Notes: generated by a model not told the origin, from the letters alone. A stretch of 64,000 nucleotides of DNA from Pelagicoccus albus (GCF_014230145.1 NZ_JACHVC010000012.1:1245001-1309000); one strand, 5' to 3'; shown: positions 36,155 to 45,952, counted from the stretch's first letter. Program-made: numbers and translations.

Positions 36155-39100
36155 CTATGACGCAAGGCTCTCGCTGGAGCTTTCTATGCTTTTGAGCAAG
36201 GATTTTAAGAGTTTGTCCGGACGTGTCGGTTTGGCGACGTAGTCATCCATCCCTGCTTCCATGCAACGTTCGCGATCTCCGGTCATTGCGTTGGCTGTAA
36301 GGGCAGTTATGAATATGCGATCGTTGTCGCGCGACTCTCTGAGTTTTTCTGCCGCTTCAAAACCATCCATTCCCGGCATTTGGCAATCCATGAAGATGAC
36401 GTCGTAACGCTTCTTCTTAACCATCTCGAGGACCTGAAAACCATCTTCAGCCAGATCCGCGTCCAATCCGAGCTTCTTAAGCTGCAGCAAGGTTACCTTC
36501 TGATTGATGGGCATGTCCTCCGCAACGAGGATTTTTATGGCGGGTCCTGTCCATCTAAGCTTTTTCTTTTTCCTTTTGCCCTCTTTGGTATCAGGAAGCT
36601 CTTGTTGTGATGTCTTATTGAATACGGCGGTGAACCAGAAAAGCGAGCCTTGGCCTTCGGTGCTCTCCAGACCTATTTCACCACCCAGCAATTGAACGAT
36701 TTCTTGCGAAATCTTAAGACCCAAGCCGGTGCCTCCAAAACGTCGTGCATGAGAGTTGTCAGCCTGTACGAAGCTATTAAAGAGTTTTGTTTGGGCAGCG
36801 GGAGGTATGCCGATACCAGTATCGGTTATGTTGAAACGATAGGTTAGCTTATCTTCGGCATCGTCCTCTAGCTCCACCTTTAACGAAACGAATCCCTGTT
36901 CCGTAAACTTGATTGCGTTGCCTAGCAGGTTCAGGAGGACTTGCCTCAGCTTACCTGCGTCACCCATGAGTTCTAGCGGTATTGATTCAGTGACCTTCGA
37001 CCTCAAGTCGATACCCTTGGTTTTCGCGGTAGTTCCGAGTAGCGTAGTCGTTTGATGTATTGCTTCAGCAAGGTTGAAAGGGTGTGGATCGAGAGTAAGC
37101 TTGCCAGCCTCTGCTTTGGATAAGTCTAGTATATCATTTAGGAGAACGAGGAGGGAATTTGCTGAATCGCGAATCGTCTCACTATACTCTTTTGCCTCCT
37201 TATTTAGTTCCAAACCAAGGAGCAAATCCGTCATGCCGATGATGCCGTTCATGGGCGTTCTCAATTCGTGGCTCATGGTGGCAAGGAACGCGCTCTTTGC
37301 TCGCGTGTTTTCCTCCGCTTTTTCCTTGGCCCTAGTAAGTTCGGCTTCCACTTGCTTGCGAGCATCGATGTCTCTCATTATTCCGAATGCGTAGACCGCC
37401 TCCTTGTTTTTGCGTACGAAGCCGCAATTGACTTCGACCCAAAGCGGCGACCCATCTTTACGGTGGATTTGCAGCTCCAGAGACATTGTAGGCGCGTATC
37501 TTCCCTTCCTTAGTATATTCCGAACAAGCAAGGCATGCCGGGTGCCGAGAAGGGCAAAGATGTTGATCGATTTAGACTCGGCTTGAGTGTATCCAGTGAG
37601 CTCCTCTCCCGCTTCATTGAAGGAGAGGAAATTTCCCTCGAAATCTAGTGTATAGATGAAATCGGATACGTTGCGGATCAGCTCCTGATGTTGCGATTCG
37701 AGGAGCCTTTCGCTCTCCGCTTTTTGACGAATAGTCTCGGTCTGAGTTCTGATAACTCTTCTGAGAGACAAGCTCCACAATCCGCCTGCGACAACGGCCG
37801 CAAAGCAAATAAATAGGGCTGCTCCGATGCGACCTGGGGTCCACCAAGGGGCATACTTGAGTATGTCGACATCGTTTTCGCCTCTCAGTAGAATAGATGA
37901 TTCGGCGGGTAAAGAGTGTTCATCGAAAACAATATAGTAGATTCCAGTTATGCCGAGCTTAGCTCCGGGAATCAGGCGATGCATTACGGCTTCGAAATTC
38001 GAACTCTTGCCTGAAGCTTCTATAACGGAGTCTCCGGATTGTAGAAATAATCGAATTTGATTATTGGATACGGCAGTGTCGACTAGTTTGGCTTCCACAC
38101 TGATTAGTTGTCCATCTAGTGCGAGGTTTAGATAAGGAAGCTTTTTACCAAGGTAGAGGGGAGCGAGTGCCTCGCTGTCTCCAATTTTTTGGATTTTAGC
38201 GTTCCGAAAGTAAAGTCCAGTTGATGATCTTTGCGGGATACCGACGACTTGTACTTTGTCCCCAGGCAGAAACTCTTGATTGGTGTGACTGAGCACTCTT
38301 AGCGAATCGCGGCCATCATTGAGGTATATGGTTTGACCCAAATCGTGATGGGCAACTGTTGCTTGTATATGCCGGTACTGGTTTGCTTGGCCGATCGCTT
38401 GATAAGCTCTGAGCGAGGTTATGTCTGTAAGGGGCAAATCGAATGGGTTTTTGAGTGAGGGAATCGCGACACGAACGAATCTTTGCTCAGGAATGTAGAG
38501 GTGGATCGCTTTAAAGTACTTTCGCTTGTCTACCTCTGTAACGAGTACTCCGTTCAGCTCCAAGGTGTCGCCGACTTCGAAGGCGGCATCTCCTTTGTAC
38601 AGCTTTGCTCTAAAGTCTCCATGAGGAGTTGAAAGGAGGAGGTGACTCCAGTCGTTTTCATATTCTACCTCTTCTAGATAGGCAGATATCTGAACCCATT
38701 GGCTATCTAAGGATCCTGAAATGGCCTCTTCGTAGTTGGTTTTTACAGGTTTCGGTATAGGGAGGTATCCTGCGATCTGGAGAGACTCGGCCACTACCTC
38801 GGGAGTGAAATTCCCTTCTTGGATTTTTCCTTTTACCGAAATTGATTCCCCAACGAATGGCTGAGAACGAAGGGGTGTTGATATGTTAACCCTTATTCCT
38901 CCCGTCGAATCTTGGAGGTAGACGAAGCGAGAATGCGGATCGACATACGTGAGTACACCAGACAGGTCAGCTGAATGTCCGATACTCTGCTCTGCAAGAG
39001 GAAGCTCTAAGACTTGTTCGACCAACCTGAATTGGTGCAATATCGAGTCAGCCTGCTGGGGGATGATTTGACTGTCGTTGATTGGTCGATACGTGGCGTT

Positions 39101-40126
39101 TTCCAGAGTCCATTCCGCCCCGTTTTTGGCAGTGTATCCAAAGAGCTCGACACTGTCCCCTCTCTCAAGCTCGCTTTCCTGCTCAACGGAAACTGCGATT
39201 TGGCCAGTTTCGTCGCGAACGATGAGAGGTTGTTCAGGGACCTTTGAGTATACGAGACTGGGCAATGATACTAGTTCGCCAACTTTTTGCTCGGCCAGTT
39301 GGGAGATGTTTATCCGAGGGGCTTGTGAGATCTTTTCCTCAAGCTCCGGAGCTGTAGCTAAACCAGTGGAAGCATCGCACCAGATAGCGGCGCTGTTTAG
39401 AGTGGGGTCGGAGTTTCGCGTAAGCACGATCACCCCTGACGCGCTAACAAAGGAGCCTACTATTTGAGGGCGAAGATTTGTATCTTCCAGCAAAACCCGT
39501 AGTTCAAGTCTCTGACCTCCAACGATAAAGTCATAAGCAAGATGGGTTTCATCTTCGAATAGGATTCTGTCTACGTAACCCTGAGCTTTTGCGAATTGGA
39601 GGTCGGCATTCGAGAAGTCTGCATCTTTTCCGGAGTACAGCTTGGGCTCTGGAAAGGTGTTTTCCTCAATTACCTCGATACTGAGAGTTTCAGATTTTAG
39701 GCCGAGAGAGGGCACCATGGTTCCTCTCATTCGTATTTTGTTTCCGGATGCGAATTCGAGAGGGGTGCCGGATAGGGGTAGATAGGCTCCGATACCCTCG
39801 TTCCGAACCCAGAGATTTCCCCATTCCGGATCGTAGTGCAAAACGTCCAGAGTCAGGTCCAGTTCGAGAGGCTTGTGCTTATGCGTTTCGAGTTGAGAAT
39901 AGTGCCAGAATTGACCGACTCCGGATATCTTCTCCGGACTCGACGAAGTAATTTGAGTTTCGACTGAATCCTGTGCCTTAACTTGGGCAGTCAGAAAAGA
40001 GCCCAACCCGACTAATGCCGCCATCGCTACTTTGCTCCCTAGGGTACAAAGCAATTTCTTTCGGAGAAGTGGAATGTTGAGTCTTAGCTTTTTCTGGGGG
40101 GGTAATCTGGAGAAATCCGAAATCAC
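36155..40126 (-). CDS. Hybrid histidine kinase with seven-fold repeated periplasmic region
   Basis: A 1,323-residue sensor kinase. A basic n-region and hydrophobic stretch (residues 22-50) look like a signal peptide. Residues about 60-745 are extracytoplasmic and show a recurring beta-motif like FVYLQDSTGGIRVNIS near 104, 196, 299, 401, 496, 600 and 692, i.e. every ~98 residues, similar to OB-fold modules in other verrucomicrobial kinases. A transmembrane helix (767-789) is followed by PAS (about 810-920), HisKA with His953 in MSHELRTPMNG, HATPase (GNAIKF, DTGIGIP, FGGTGLGLKI) and a receiver with Asp1247 in IFMDCQMPGMDG. The frame starts with GTG 40126. Ligand unknown. No partner response regulator is adjacent. 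Confidence 0.92.
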   Translation of the reverse strand: MISDFSRLPPQKKLRLNIPLLRKKLLCTLGSKVAMAALVGLGSFLTAQVKAQDSVETQITSSSPEKISGVGQFWHYSQLETHKHKPLELDLTLDVLHYDPEWGNLWVRNEGIGAYLPLSGTPLEFASGNKIRMRGTMVPSLGLKSETLSIEVIEENTFPEPKLYSGKDADFSNADLQFAKAQGYVDRILFEDETHLAYDFIVGGQRLELRVLLEDTNLRPQIVGSFVSASGVIVLTRNSDPTLNSAAIWCDASTGLATAPELEEKISQAPRINISQLAEQKVGELVSLPSLVYSKVPEQPLIVRDETGQIAVSVEQESELERGDSVELFGYTAKNGAEWTLENATYRPINDSQIIPQQADSILHQFRLVEQVLELPLAEQSIGHSADLSGVLTYVDPHSRFVYLQDSTGGIRVNISTPLRSQPFVGESISVKGKIQEGNFTPEVVAESLQIAGYLPIPKPVKTNYEEAISGSLDSQWVQISAYLEEVEYENDWSHLLLSTPHGDFRAKLYKGDAAFEVGDTLELNGVLVTEVDKRKYFKAIHLYIPEQRFVRVAIPSLKNPFDLPLTDITSLRAYQAIGQANQYRHIQATVAHHDLGQTIYLNDGRDSLRVLSHTNQEFLPGDKVQVVGIPQRSSTGLYFRNAKIQKIGDSEALAPLYLGKKLPYLNLALDGQLISVEAKLVDTAVSNNQIRLFLQSGDSVIEASGKSSNFEAVMHRLIPGAKLGITGIYYIVFDEHSLPAESSILLRGENDVDILKYAPWWTPGRIGAALFICFAAVVAGGLWSLSLRRVIRTQTETIRQKAESERLLESQHQELIRNVSDFIYTLDFEGNFLSFNEAGEELTGYTQAESKSINIFALLGTRHALLVRNILRKGRYAPTMSLELQIHRKDGSPLWVEVNCGFVRKNKEAVYAFGIMRDIDARKQVEAELTRAKEKAEENTRAKSAFLATMSHELRTPMNGIIGMTDLLLGLELNKEAKEYSETIRDSANSLLVLLNDILDLSKAEAGKLTLDPHPFNLAEAIHQTTTLLGTTAKTKGIDLRSKVTESIPLELMGDAGKLRQVLLNLLGNAIKFTEQGFVSLKVELEDDAEDKLTYRFNITDTGIGIPPAAQTKLFNSFVQADNSHARRFGGTGLGLKISQEIVQLLGGEIGLESTEGQGSLFWFTAVFNKTSQQELPDTKEGKRKKKKLRWTGPAIKILVAEDMPINQKVTLLQLKKLGLDADLAEDGFQVLEMVKKKRYDVIFMDCQMPGMDGFEAAEKLRESRDNDRIFITALTANAMTGDRERCMEAGMDDYVAKPTRPDKLLKSLLKSIESSSESLAS

Positions 40127-40391
40127 TAGCGTATTATTCGGTAACTCTCCAGTTAGCCCAAAGCATAATCAGACTTGGGTGGCTCTCCAGAAGTTGTTCC
40201 CAGTCTCATTTATTTCCTTTTTACTGAAGTTGCAGGATGTACCATTGGTGGCTTCGCCGAGTGCTCAATCTATTTCCCTTGGTTCTCTCTAGGGAGGTTG
40301 TGATCGGACTAGGTTGATATCCCCCAGCAGGCTGAGGCCTTCAGACACTGGCTAGGAAAGAAGCAGGAATTAGTTGGAATAAATAGTACGA

Positions 40392-41705
40392 TTATCCGCT
40401 GACTTCCTTTAGCTTCCAGGCTGCCAAGGAACCAGCGATGGAAATCAATGCGAGCATCCCAATGGCACCACTCGGGCCGAACGATTCTGCGAGGAAACCC
40501 AATCCTCCGAGGATTAGTAGGCCTACACCGATCAAGGTGTTACCAACCGCGACATAGGACGATTTGTCTCCATCCACCATATCTACGAGGTAGGCTTTTC
40601 TCCCCAAACGCACACCCGCGTAGAAGATACTGATCAGAAAGAAAAGGGCAGCTTGAGGCCATGACCCTGACAAGATTTGGCTGTATCCGAATTGATATAC
40701 GACTGCAATGGCGATCCCAAGTAGGCCGGTGGCTAGTGACGCTGTAGCCATAGTCATGCGGCTGGAACGATCAGAAAATCTCCCCCATATCGGCCCGCCG
40801 ACTGTACCTGCCAAGCCGCCAGCGATAATCAACCATCCTAACGTGCTTCCAGAATCGCTGCCCTCTTTGGCGAGGAGGGTGTAGAAGGGCGGGGCCATGG
40901 CCACGCTTAGTAGAAGGGCCCTCGTCAGAAGATAGTGTCGAAACATTGCGTCGTCTCGAAGCAAGCTCATGTTTTGGCGGATAGCTTTCAGCGGGCTGCG
41001 ACCTCCTTCTGTGGCTCCTGCTGGCTCCTTGATCTGGGCGAAACAAGCGACTGAGGCGAACCAAAGTCCTCCCGATGTTAGGAGAAGGAGGTAAGGCACG
41101 GATTCGTTTCCTTGTTCTTTAGCCAACGAAAGCCAGAGGCCCACCCCAAGCACCAGAGCGCTAGATATCCCAGCACTGTATCCCATGAGGGTGCCTCGTC
41201 GCTTTTTGGATACAGTTTTCCCGATGACGTCTTTGGCTGAAACTGAGCATATTCCCCGTCCTAGACTGTACGCCAAAAGTAAAAAGAGAGATAGCAGTCC
41301 GGCCACCGTTCCGGAAAGGAAAGGGCTTATGCCTCCAACTAGAAGGAGGCAAAGTCCGGAGAAACCCGCACCCCAGAGCCACGCGTATTTCCTGAGTTTT
41401 TTTTGTCTTAGGTATTCGGATACGATTAGCTGAGGCAAAAGCACGCCCGCTTCTCTGAGCGGAACGATGAAACCGACTAAGGCCATGGGAGCTCCCATCG
41501 CGCTGAATAACCAAGGCAACACTAGACGCGCGGAACTCAATTCATCCGCAAGCTTGCTGAGGATATTTGAGCTTAAGTATGCAAAATAGTTTCGGGGAAG
41601 GTGCTTGCAGGCGGATTCTGGAATGTCTCGGCAGAGTCTCGTTTCTTCTTCTCCGTTTACCAAATCATAGAGTTGTTCGAGGGATTGTTTGGGTTTCTGG
41701 TTCAT
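40392..41705 (-). CDS. MFS transporter
   Basis: A 437-residue Major Facilitator Superfamily protein with about 12 membrane segments. Typical features are the N-half FIVPLREAGVLLPQLIVSEYLRQKKLRKYAW loop (in parts), ISFLSGTVAGLL-like helices, and the second-half PIWGRFSDRSSRMTMATA motif. An N-terminal cytoplasmic tail of about 40 residues (MNQKPKQSLEQLYDLVNGEE) is unusual. The substrate cannot be deduced. It is separated by 156 bp, including a terminator, from the FMN reductase gene on the same strand. ATG at 41703-41705. Confidence 0.88.
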   Translation of the reverse strand: MNQKPKQSLEQLYDLVNGEEETRLCRDIPESACKHLPRNYFAYLSSNILSKLADELSSARLVLPWLFSAMGAPMALVGFIVPLREAGVLLPQLIVSEYLRQKKLRKYAWLWGAGFSGLCLLLVGGISPFLSGTVAGLLSLFLLLAYSLGRGICSVSAKDVIGKTVSKKRRGTLMGYSAGISSALVLGVGLWLSLAKEQGNESVPYLLLLTSGGLWFASVACFAQIKEPAGATEGGRSPLKAIRQNMSLLRDDAMFRHYLLTRALLLSVAMAPPFYTLLAKEGSDSGSTLGWLIIAGGLAGTVGGPIWGRFSDRSSRMTMATASLATGLLGIAIAVVYQFGYSQILSGSWPQAALFFLISIFYAGVRLGRKAYLVDMVDGDKSSYVAVGNTLIGVGLLILGGLGFLAESFGPSGAIGMLALISIAGSLAAWKLKEVSG

Positions 41706-41794
41706 TTTAGCCGCTAGTGGGAAGCGTATTTCCTGTATCCACTGGTAGGAGGCCTGTCGATAGAAACTCTGCTTTCAAGCGAAAGGAGTAGATT

Positions 41795-41827
41795 TAAAAA
41801 AACCGGTACCCACTCGCAGGATACCGG
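41795..41827 (-). terminator. Intrinsic terminator of the FMN reductase gene
   Basis: CCGGTACC (41803-41810) pairs with GGATACCGG (41819-41827, one mismatch). Read leftward the stem is followed by TTTTTTTAA (A-run at 41795-41802 on the plus strand). It lies 35 bp after the reductase stop codon. Confidence 0.82.
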
Positions 41828-41861
41828 CCGAAATTATATTTCAATACTTGGTGCGCTTTCG

Positions 41862-42386
41862 CTAGGACGCAAGCTTGGCTACTGTTGCCTTGAGCTCATC
41901 TTTCAGCTTCGCATCTGCAATCCCAGATTCGGTTGTGAATTGATCGTGGAAGCTAGGAAGGCTGAAGCTTGCCTTCAGCTCGGCTCCCATACGAGGGAAG
42001 GTGGCCTCGGCTGCTTTCAACACAGTGGCAGCTCCGCCCGGACCGGGTGATGTAGCCAGAAGGACCATAGGTTTACTCTGCCAAACTGCATACTCTACGC
42101 GGGATGCCCAGTCGTAGAGGTTCTTGAAAGCGGCTGAATAGGAGCCGTTGTGTTCAGCTAGGGACAGGACGATCGCGTCGTGTTCTTTGATCGTCTCTAT
42201 GAACGCTTTGGCGTCATCGGGTATGCCGGAGGATTCCTCTTCGTCTGAGCTGTAGATTGGGAGGGTGTAGCCTCGCAAGTCGAGGGCAGTAACTTCTGCT
42301 CCCGGCAAAAAAGTCGCCGCATAGTGGGCGAGTTGTCGATTGATGGATTTGGAGCTCGTGGAGGCTCCGAAGGCTAGGACTTTCAT
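41862..42386 (-). CDS. NAD(P)H-dependent FMN reductase (flavodoxin-like)
   Basis: A 174-residue flavodoxin-fold protein of the NADPH-dependent FMN reductase family: N-terminal GASTSSKSINRQLA phosphate-binding loop, SLAEHNGSYSAAFKNLYDWAS (the PEYNxSxPGxLKNxIDW-like block) and LLATSPGPGGAATVL. It binds FMN and reduces quinones, azo or flavin substrates, commonly for oxidative-stress defence. Full length for the family, cytoplasmic, single-gene transcript. Confidence 0.92.
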   Translation of the reverse strand: MKVLAFGASTSSKSINRQLAHYAATFLPGAEVTALDLRGYTLPIYSSDEEESSGIPDDAKAFIETIKEHDAIVLSLAEHNGSYSAAFKNLYDWASRVEYAVWQSKPMVLLATSPGPGGAATVLKAAEATFPRMGAELKASFSLPSFHDQFTTESGIADAKLKDELKATVAKLAS

Positions 42387-42634
42387 AAGTAATTGGTCTG
42401 TACGAATATCAACGAATTAGCGCGATACTTGCCTGCCTCGAATTTGACTAACGCATCGTTTCGTTATATCTGATTCTCTACAATGGTTCGGGCGGATTTC
42501 TGATGCTGCTTTAGCATAGGGGAAATTCCTTTTTGCAGGTCAGTTGCTACCCTAGCCAACGTTAAATAACTCATAATGCCGTCTACTTCGGCTCATTCGA
42601 ATCAATTTTGCCCAGAATCTCCGATAAACTGATC

Positions 42635-42865
42635 ATGACTATGGCTATCGCACAAATACCTCCTCAAGCGGCACCCTGCTGGAAGCGGTTTGCGGCCAAA
42701 GGTTTAAATGGATTCGAGACTAAGATGCTTGGTCTCCAGCTCCTCTTTAAGCGCTTTGAGCTGGAATCCTTGCCGGTAGAAAAACGAGTCCAACAGCTCC
42801 ACGCCTTCTTCGTTAAGTACGAGAAAATCCTTCAGAAGGAAATCGCCCAACTCACAAAACTATGA
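42635..42865 (+). CDS. Small hypothetical protein coupled to downstream gene
   Basis: A 76-residue protein (ATG 42635 preferred; ATG 42641 and TTG 42608 are alternatives) of helical character, ending KRVQQLHAFFVKYEKILQKEIAQLTKL. It has no signal peptide or recognised domain. Its TGA overlaps the ATG of the next gene (ATGA at 42862-42865), so translation is coupled and the two proteins probably act together. The function is unknown to me. Confidence 0.7.
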   Translation: MTMAIAQIPPQAAPCWKRFAAKGLNGFETKMLGLQLLFKRFELESLPVEKRVQQLHAFFVKYEKILQKEIAQLTKL

Positions 42866-43857
42866 AAAATGTTCTCAGCAATACCTTGGTCTCATTGGAG
42901 GAAGCCAAGGATCTCATCCGAAAAGGCGAGCCGCTAAGTGTGGCGGGATCTGAAGAGTTGCTTGCTCAGTTGCCTGCCGGTAACTGGATCGGCGGTACCA
43001 GTTCCTACTTCATGGCCGAAGGTGGAGGCGTCTTATCTTCGGACCAAGTTTTCGTTAGCCATCTACCCGAAGGTGCGGGTATTTGTTTCAAAACCTATGA
43101 GGCTGATCAGCTTCATGACATAATGGATGACGCTCCGGACAATGGGTTTTCTATGGTGATCATCCCCTCTGGTAGTGGAGCCCTGCGACAATTCTCAGAA
43201 GGCAGCCGCTACTGGGAAGACATTCTTTTGAAACCAGTCGTAGGTTGGGTTTCAGGAATCAATCTCGCAGATTTGGGTAAAGCAGTTCCGAAAGTATTCC
43301 TCGGTACTGACGCTTCTGCTCACGACAACGTAGCCGTTGTGGCCCACGTTTCCTTGCCGGCCCACCAGCTCGCACTCGTTGAGACAGTTAACATTTTCGA
43401 GCGAGACGAAAGCTGCGTGATTCGCTTCGACGAGCGAGGAACCGAAGTAGTGGATTGTGTCGTCGATGGTCAGAGAATGAAGTTCATCGACTTCCTGAAA
43501 AGCAAGGGAAACGAGGATGGCAAACTGCCGATCATTGGCAATTTCAGTGGCGCCAATATCAATGTCTCGATCCAGAGCGTCGACGAGGAATCGGGCAAAG
43601 TCACTTTCTACGCACCCGTGTTCCAAGATGTAGAGTATAGCTTGGCCAAAGACATTGCCGACTACTCTGCCCGTTTCACTTCAGAGCTAGATAATTGCGA
43701 TTCGACTGGGTTGGTCAGTTCGTGCAACTGTATTTTGAACTACCTACACGGTGAGCTTGAAGGCAAAAAAGCAGGGGAGTTGCAAGGGCCGATTACTTTC
43801 GGGGAAATAGCCTACCTCTTGCACAACCAAACTTTGGTTACACTGCGGGTCCTTTAG
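42862..43857 (+). CDS. Uncharacterised protein (FIST/DUF6976-like?)
   Basis: A 331-residue cytoplasmic protein I cannot assign with certainty. Notable segments are GNWIGGTSSYFMAEGGGV near residue 40, IIPSGSGALRQFSEG, and a C-terminal SSCNCILNYLHGEL...GPITFGEIAYLLHNQTLV. The C-terminal Cys pair (SCNC) with a Gly-Glu motif recalls FIST C-terminal sensory domains and DUF6976-type proteins, but this is only a resemblance. It overlaps the 76-residue gene upstream by 4 bp and is followed by a strong terminator. It may be a two-subunit sensor or enzyme with its small partner. Confidence 0.72.
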   Translation: MKNVLSNTLVSLEEAKDLIRKGEPLSVAGSEELLAQLPAGNWIGGTSSYFMAEGGGVLSSDQVFVSHLPEGAGICFKTYEADQLHDIMDDAPDNGFSMVIIPSGSGALRQFSEGSRYWEDILLKPVVGWVSGINLADLGKAVPKVFLGTDASAHDNVAVVAHVSLPAHQLALVETVNIFERDESCVIRFDERGTEVVDCVVDGQRMKFIDFLKSKGNEDGKLPIIGNFSGANINVSIQSVDEESGKVTFYAPVFQDVEYSLAKDIADYSARFTSELDNCDSTGLVSSCNCILNYLHGELEGKKAGELQGPITFGEIAYLLHNQTLVTLRVL

Positions 43858-43880
43858 GCGACTCTTTAGTTTTTTCAGCA

Positions 43881-43911
43881 AAGAGGCAGAGCTAAGGCTC
43901 TGCCTCTTTTC
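43881..43911 (+). terminator. Intrinsic terminator between convergent genes
   Basis: AAGAGGCAGAGC (43881-43892), loop TAAG, GCTCTGCCTCTT (43897-43908): a perfect 12-bp stem followed by TT, 23 bp after the stop codon of the unknown gene. The tetR gene converges at 43914; the stem can act in both directions, but the T-run favours the plus strand. Confidence 0.88.
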
Positions 43912-43913
43912 GT

Positions 43914-44534
43914 TTAGAATGGAGAGTCTGGAGATATGATCTGTCTCAAAAAGGAGAGCACGTACTCGTTCGTGGCTGAACTCTCTGTTTGTCGGGTGGT
44001 GATCAGGGCGGTTCCCTCGATGAGGCACTGCAGCGCGTAGAAGCGTTTATCTATTTGTTCATCCGAAAGGACTGTGCCTGATTTTTGAGAAAGGTGGGTG
44101 AGCCATTTCTTGAATTCGGCGCGATAGGTTGCGTCGGCTTTCAGTATTGCGGTTTGCACTTCCGGGTCCCGACTCGCCTCGGCGCACATTTCGATAAAGA
44201 GCACCGAATTCATACGCGTGTTGCCCTCTTTAGACCAACTCTGCACAAGCTCGATGACTTTGGCTACGTAGTCATCCGCGGTTGCTGACGCTTCGTTCAA
44301 AGTATGACGCTCTGATAGTTGCCGATCGATGATCGCCAGGATGATGGCGTTTTTGCTTTTGAAATACCTGTAAGCTAGGCCTTGGCTGATCTCTGCAGTC
44401 TCCGCGACCTTAGCCATGCTAGCGGCATGAAATCCGTATCTGATGAAGCAGAGTTCCGACGCGTCTAGGATGCGGTTTCGCATCGCTTCGGCGTGTTCCG
44501 CAGAGCGGGGGTTGTCTTTAGAGTTGGGTTTCAT
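43914..44534 (-). CDS. TetR-family repressor of the RND efflux operon
   Basis: A 206-residue regulator. The N-terminal helix-turn-helix reads AMRNRILDASELCFIRYGFHAASMAKVAETAEISQGLAYRYFKSKNAII (in parts), with the GLAYRYFKSK recognition helix; the remainder is a helical ligand-binding domain. ATG 44532-44534 overlaps the stop of the outer-membrane factor gene (ATGA), so it is the last gene of the efflux operon. It most likely binds the two AATGAACGTTCATT palindromes ahead of the first operon gene, giving autoregulation (inference). Confidence 0.92.
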   Translation of the reverse strand: MKPNSKDNPRSAEHAEAMRNRILDASELCFIRYGFHAASMAKVAETAEISQGLAYRYFKSKNAIILAIIDRQLSERHTLNEASATADDYVAKVIELVQSWSKEGNTRMNSVLFIEMCAEASRDPEVQTAILKADATYRAEFKKWLTHLSQKSGTVLSDEQIDKRFYALQCLIEGTALITTRQTESSATNEYVLSFLRQIISPDSPF

Positions 44535-45952
44535 GAGTCTTCATTCCAGCCGCCTCCGAGGACTTTGTAGAGTTCTATGCGATTGCCCTGTTCGCTGAGG
44601 AGAGACTGCACGAGGGCTTGGCGGGCACTGTAGAGCGTTCTTTGCGAATCGAGCAAGGTCAGATAGCTGTCGCGTCCAGCGTCGTAGCGTTGCTGGGACA
44701 GGGTTTCGGCCTGGTTTGCGGCGTCGACCAGTTCCTCGATGGCCATTCTGCGATTGGCTAAAGTGGAGTTCAGCGTCAAGGCATCGGACACTTCTTTAAA
44801 CCCGCTTTGGATGCCCTTCTCGTAGTTTGCCAGGGCGATGTCTCGATCGGCTCTCGCTACGTCTCGATTGGAGCGCAGCCGGCCGGCTTGGAAAATCGGC
44901 ATGCTGATTTGCGGAATGAAACTCCAAGTTCCGGTGTTGTCTCCAAATAGCTCTGACAGCTCGCCACTCGCAGTTCCCAACGATCCAGTGAGGGATATTG
45001 TCGGGAAAAAGGCAGTGCGAGCTGCGTCAAGGTTAGCCTTGGCGGCCCGAAGTTGAAGTTCCAACTGCTGTAGATCTGGTCTTCGAAGGAGAACCTCGGA
45101 AGGCAAGCCCGAGGGTAAACTTGCAACGCCACTCACCTGCAAGTCGAATGTGCTTGGTAGCAAATCGCTCCGAACGGGGCTTCCCACCAGCAAGCTCAAA
45201 GCGGATGTGTCTTGTGCAATCTGCCCTTCGTATAAGGCTAGGTCCGCTTTGGCGCTGGCTACCAAGGTGCGGACTTGGCTGAGCTCCAAGTTAGAAACGC
45301 TGCCGAGTTCGTTTCCACGTTTAGAAATGTCATACTGTTCTAAATACGTGTCCAAGGTTGCTTGCGCGATCTTTTGCAACTCTTGGTCGGCGGACAAGGT
45401 TAGGTAAGCGTTTGCGACCTCAGCGATGAGGCTTAGCTGGGCAGAGCGTTGTGCTTGCTCTGTAGCCAGATAGCTTTGCAGTGCTGCATCGCTGAGGCTT
45501 TTCACGCGTCCGAACAAATCGATTTCGTAGGACGCGATTCCCAGGTTTGCCTCGTATTGCTCGACCTCCGCAACTGCATCTCCGCCTGTCCTAGTCATGG
45601 AGGCTGAACCATAAACTGAAGGAAGGCGATCCGCTCTTTGGATACGATACTGGGCTCTGGCCCGCTCCACATTTAGAACTGCGACACGTAGGTCTCGATT
45701 GTTCTCCAGAGAGAGCGAGATAAGCTCTTCCAGTTTGGGATCGGTGAAGAAATTGCGCCAGCCAATCTCGGCCGCGATCTGCGTACCGAAGGCGTTTGCT
45801 GCTTCGTTAGCTGGCGTTGATTGTGTTCCGCCTGTTTGCCATTTGTCGCCTATTTGAGCATCTGGTTCTGGCAATTTGGTTTGCAGCGAGGAGCACCCTG
45901 CGAGTGAGAGGGCAACTGCGACGGCGGGTAGAGTGAATATTCGTTTATGCAT
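44531..45952 (-). CDS. RND efflux outer-membrane factor lipoprotein (NodT/OprM type)
   Basis: A 473-residue outer-membrane channel subunit with a lipobox (LSLAGCSS). The two OEP repeats are seen as the NNRDLRVAVLNVERARAQYRIQRADRLPS block and the LRRPDLQQLELQLRAAKANLDAARTAFFPTISLTGS block (each shown in part), characteristic of NodT-family proteins such as OprM. With the membrane-fusion protein and RND pump it forms a tripartite exporter. It overlaps the RND gene by 8 bp and tetR by 4 bp, a compact operon. Confidence 0.95.
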   Translation of the reverse strand: MHKRIFTLPAVAVALSLAGCSSLQTKLPEPDAQIGDKWQTGGTQSTPANEAANAFGTQIAAEIGWRNFFTDPKLEELISLSLENNRDLRVAVLNVERARAQYRIQRADRLPSVYGSASMTRTGGDAVAEVEQYEANLGIASYEIDLFGRVKSLSDAALQSYLATEQAQRSAQLSLIAEVANAYLTLSADQELQKIAQATLDTYLEQYDISKRGNELGSVSNLELSQVRTLVASAKADLALYEGQIAQDTSALSLLVGSPVRSDLLPSTFDLQVSGVASLPSGLPSEVLLRRPDLQQLELQLRAAKANLDAARTAFFPTISLTGSLGTASGELSELFGDNTGTWSFIPQISMPIFQAGRLRSNRDVARADRDIALANYEKGIQSGFKEVSDALTLNSTLANRRMAIEELVDAANQAETLSQQRYDAGRDSYLTLLDSQRTLYSARQALVQSLLSEQGNRIELYKVLGGGWNEDS

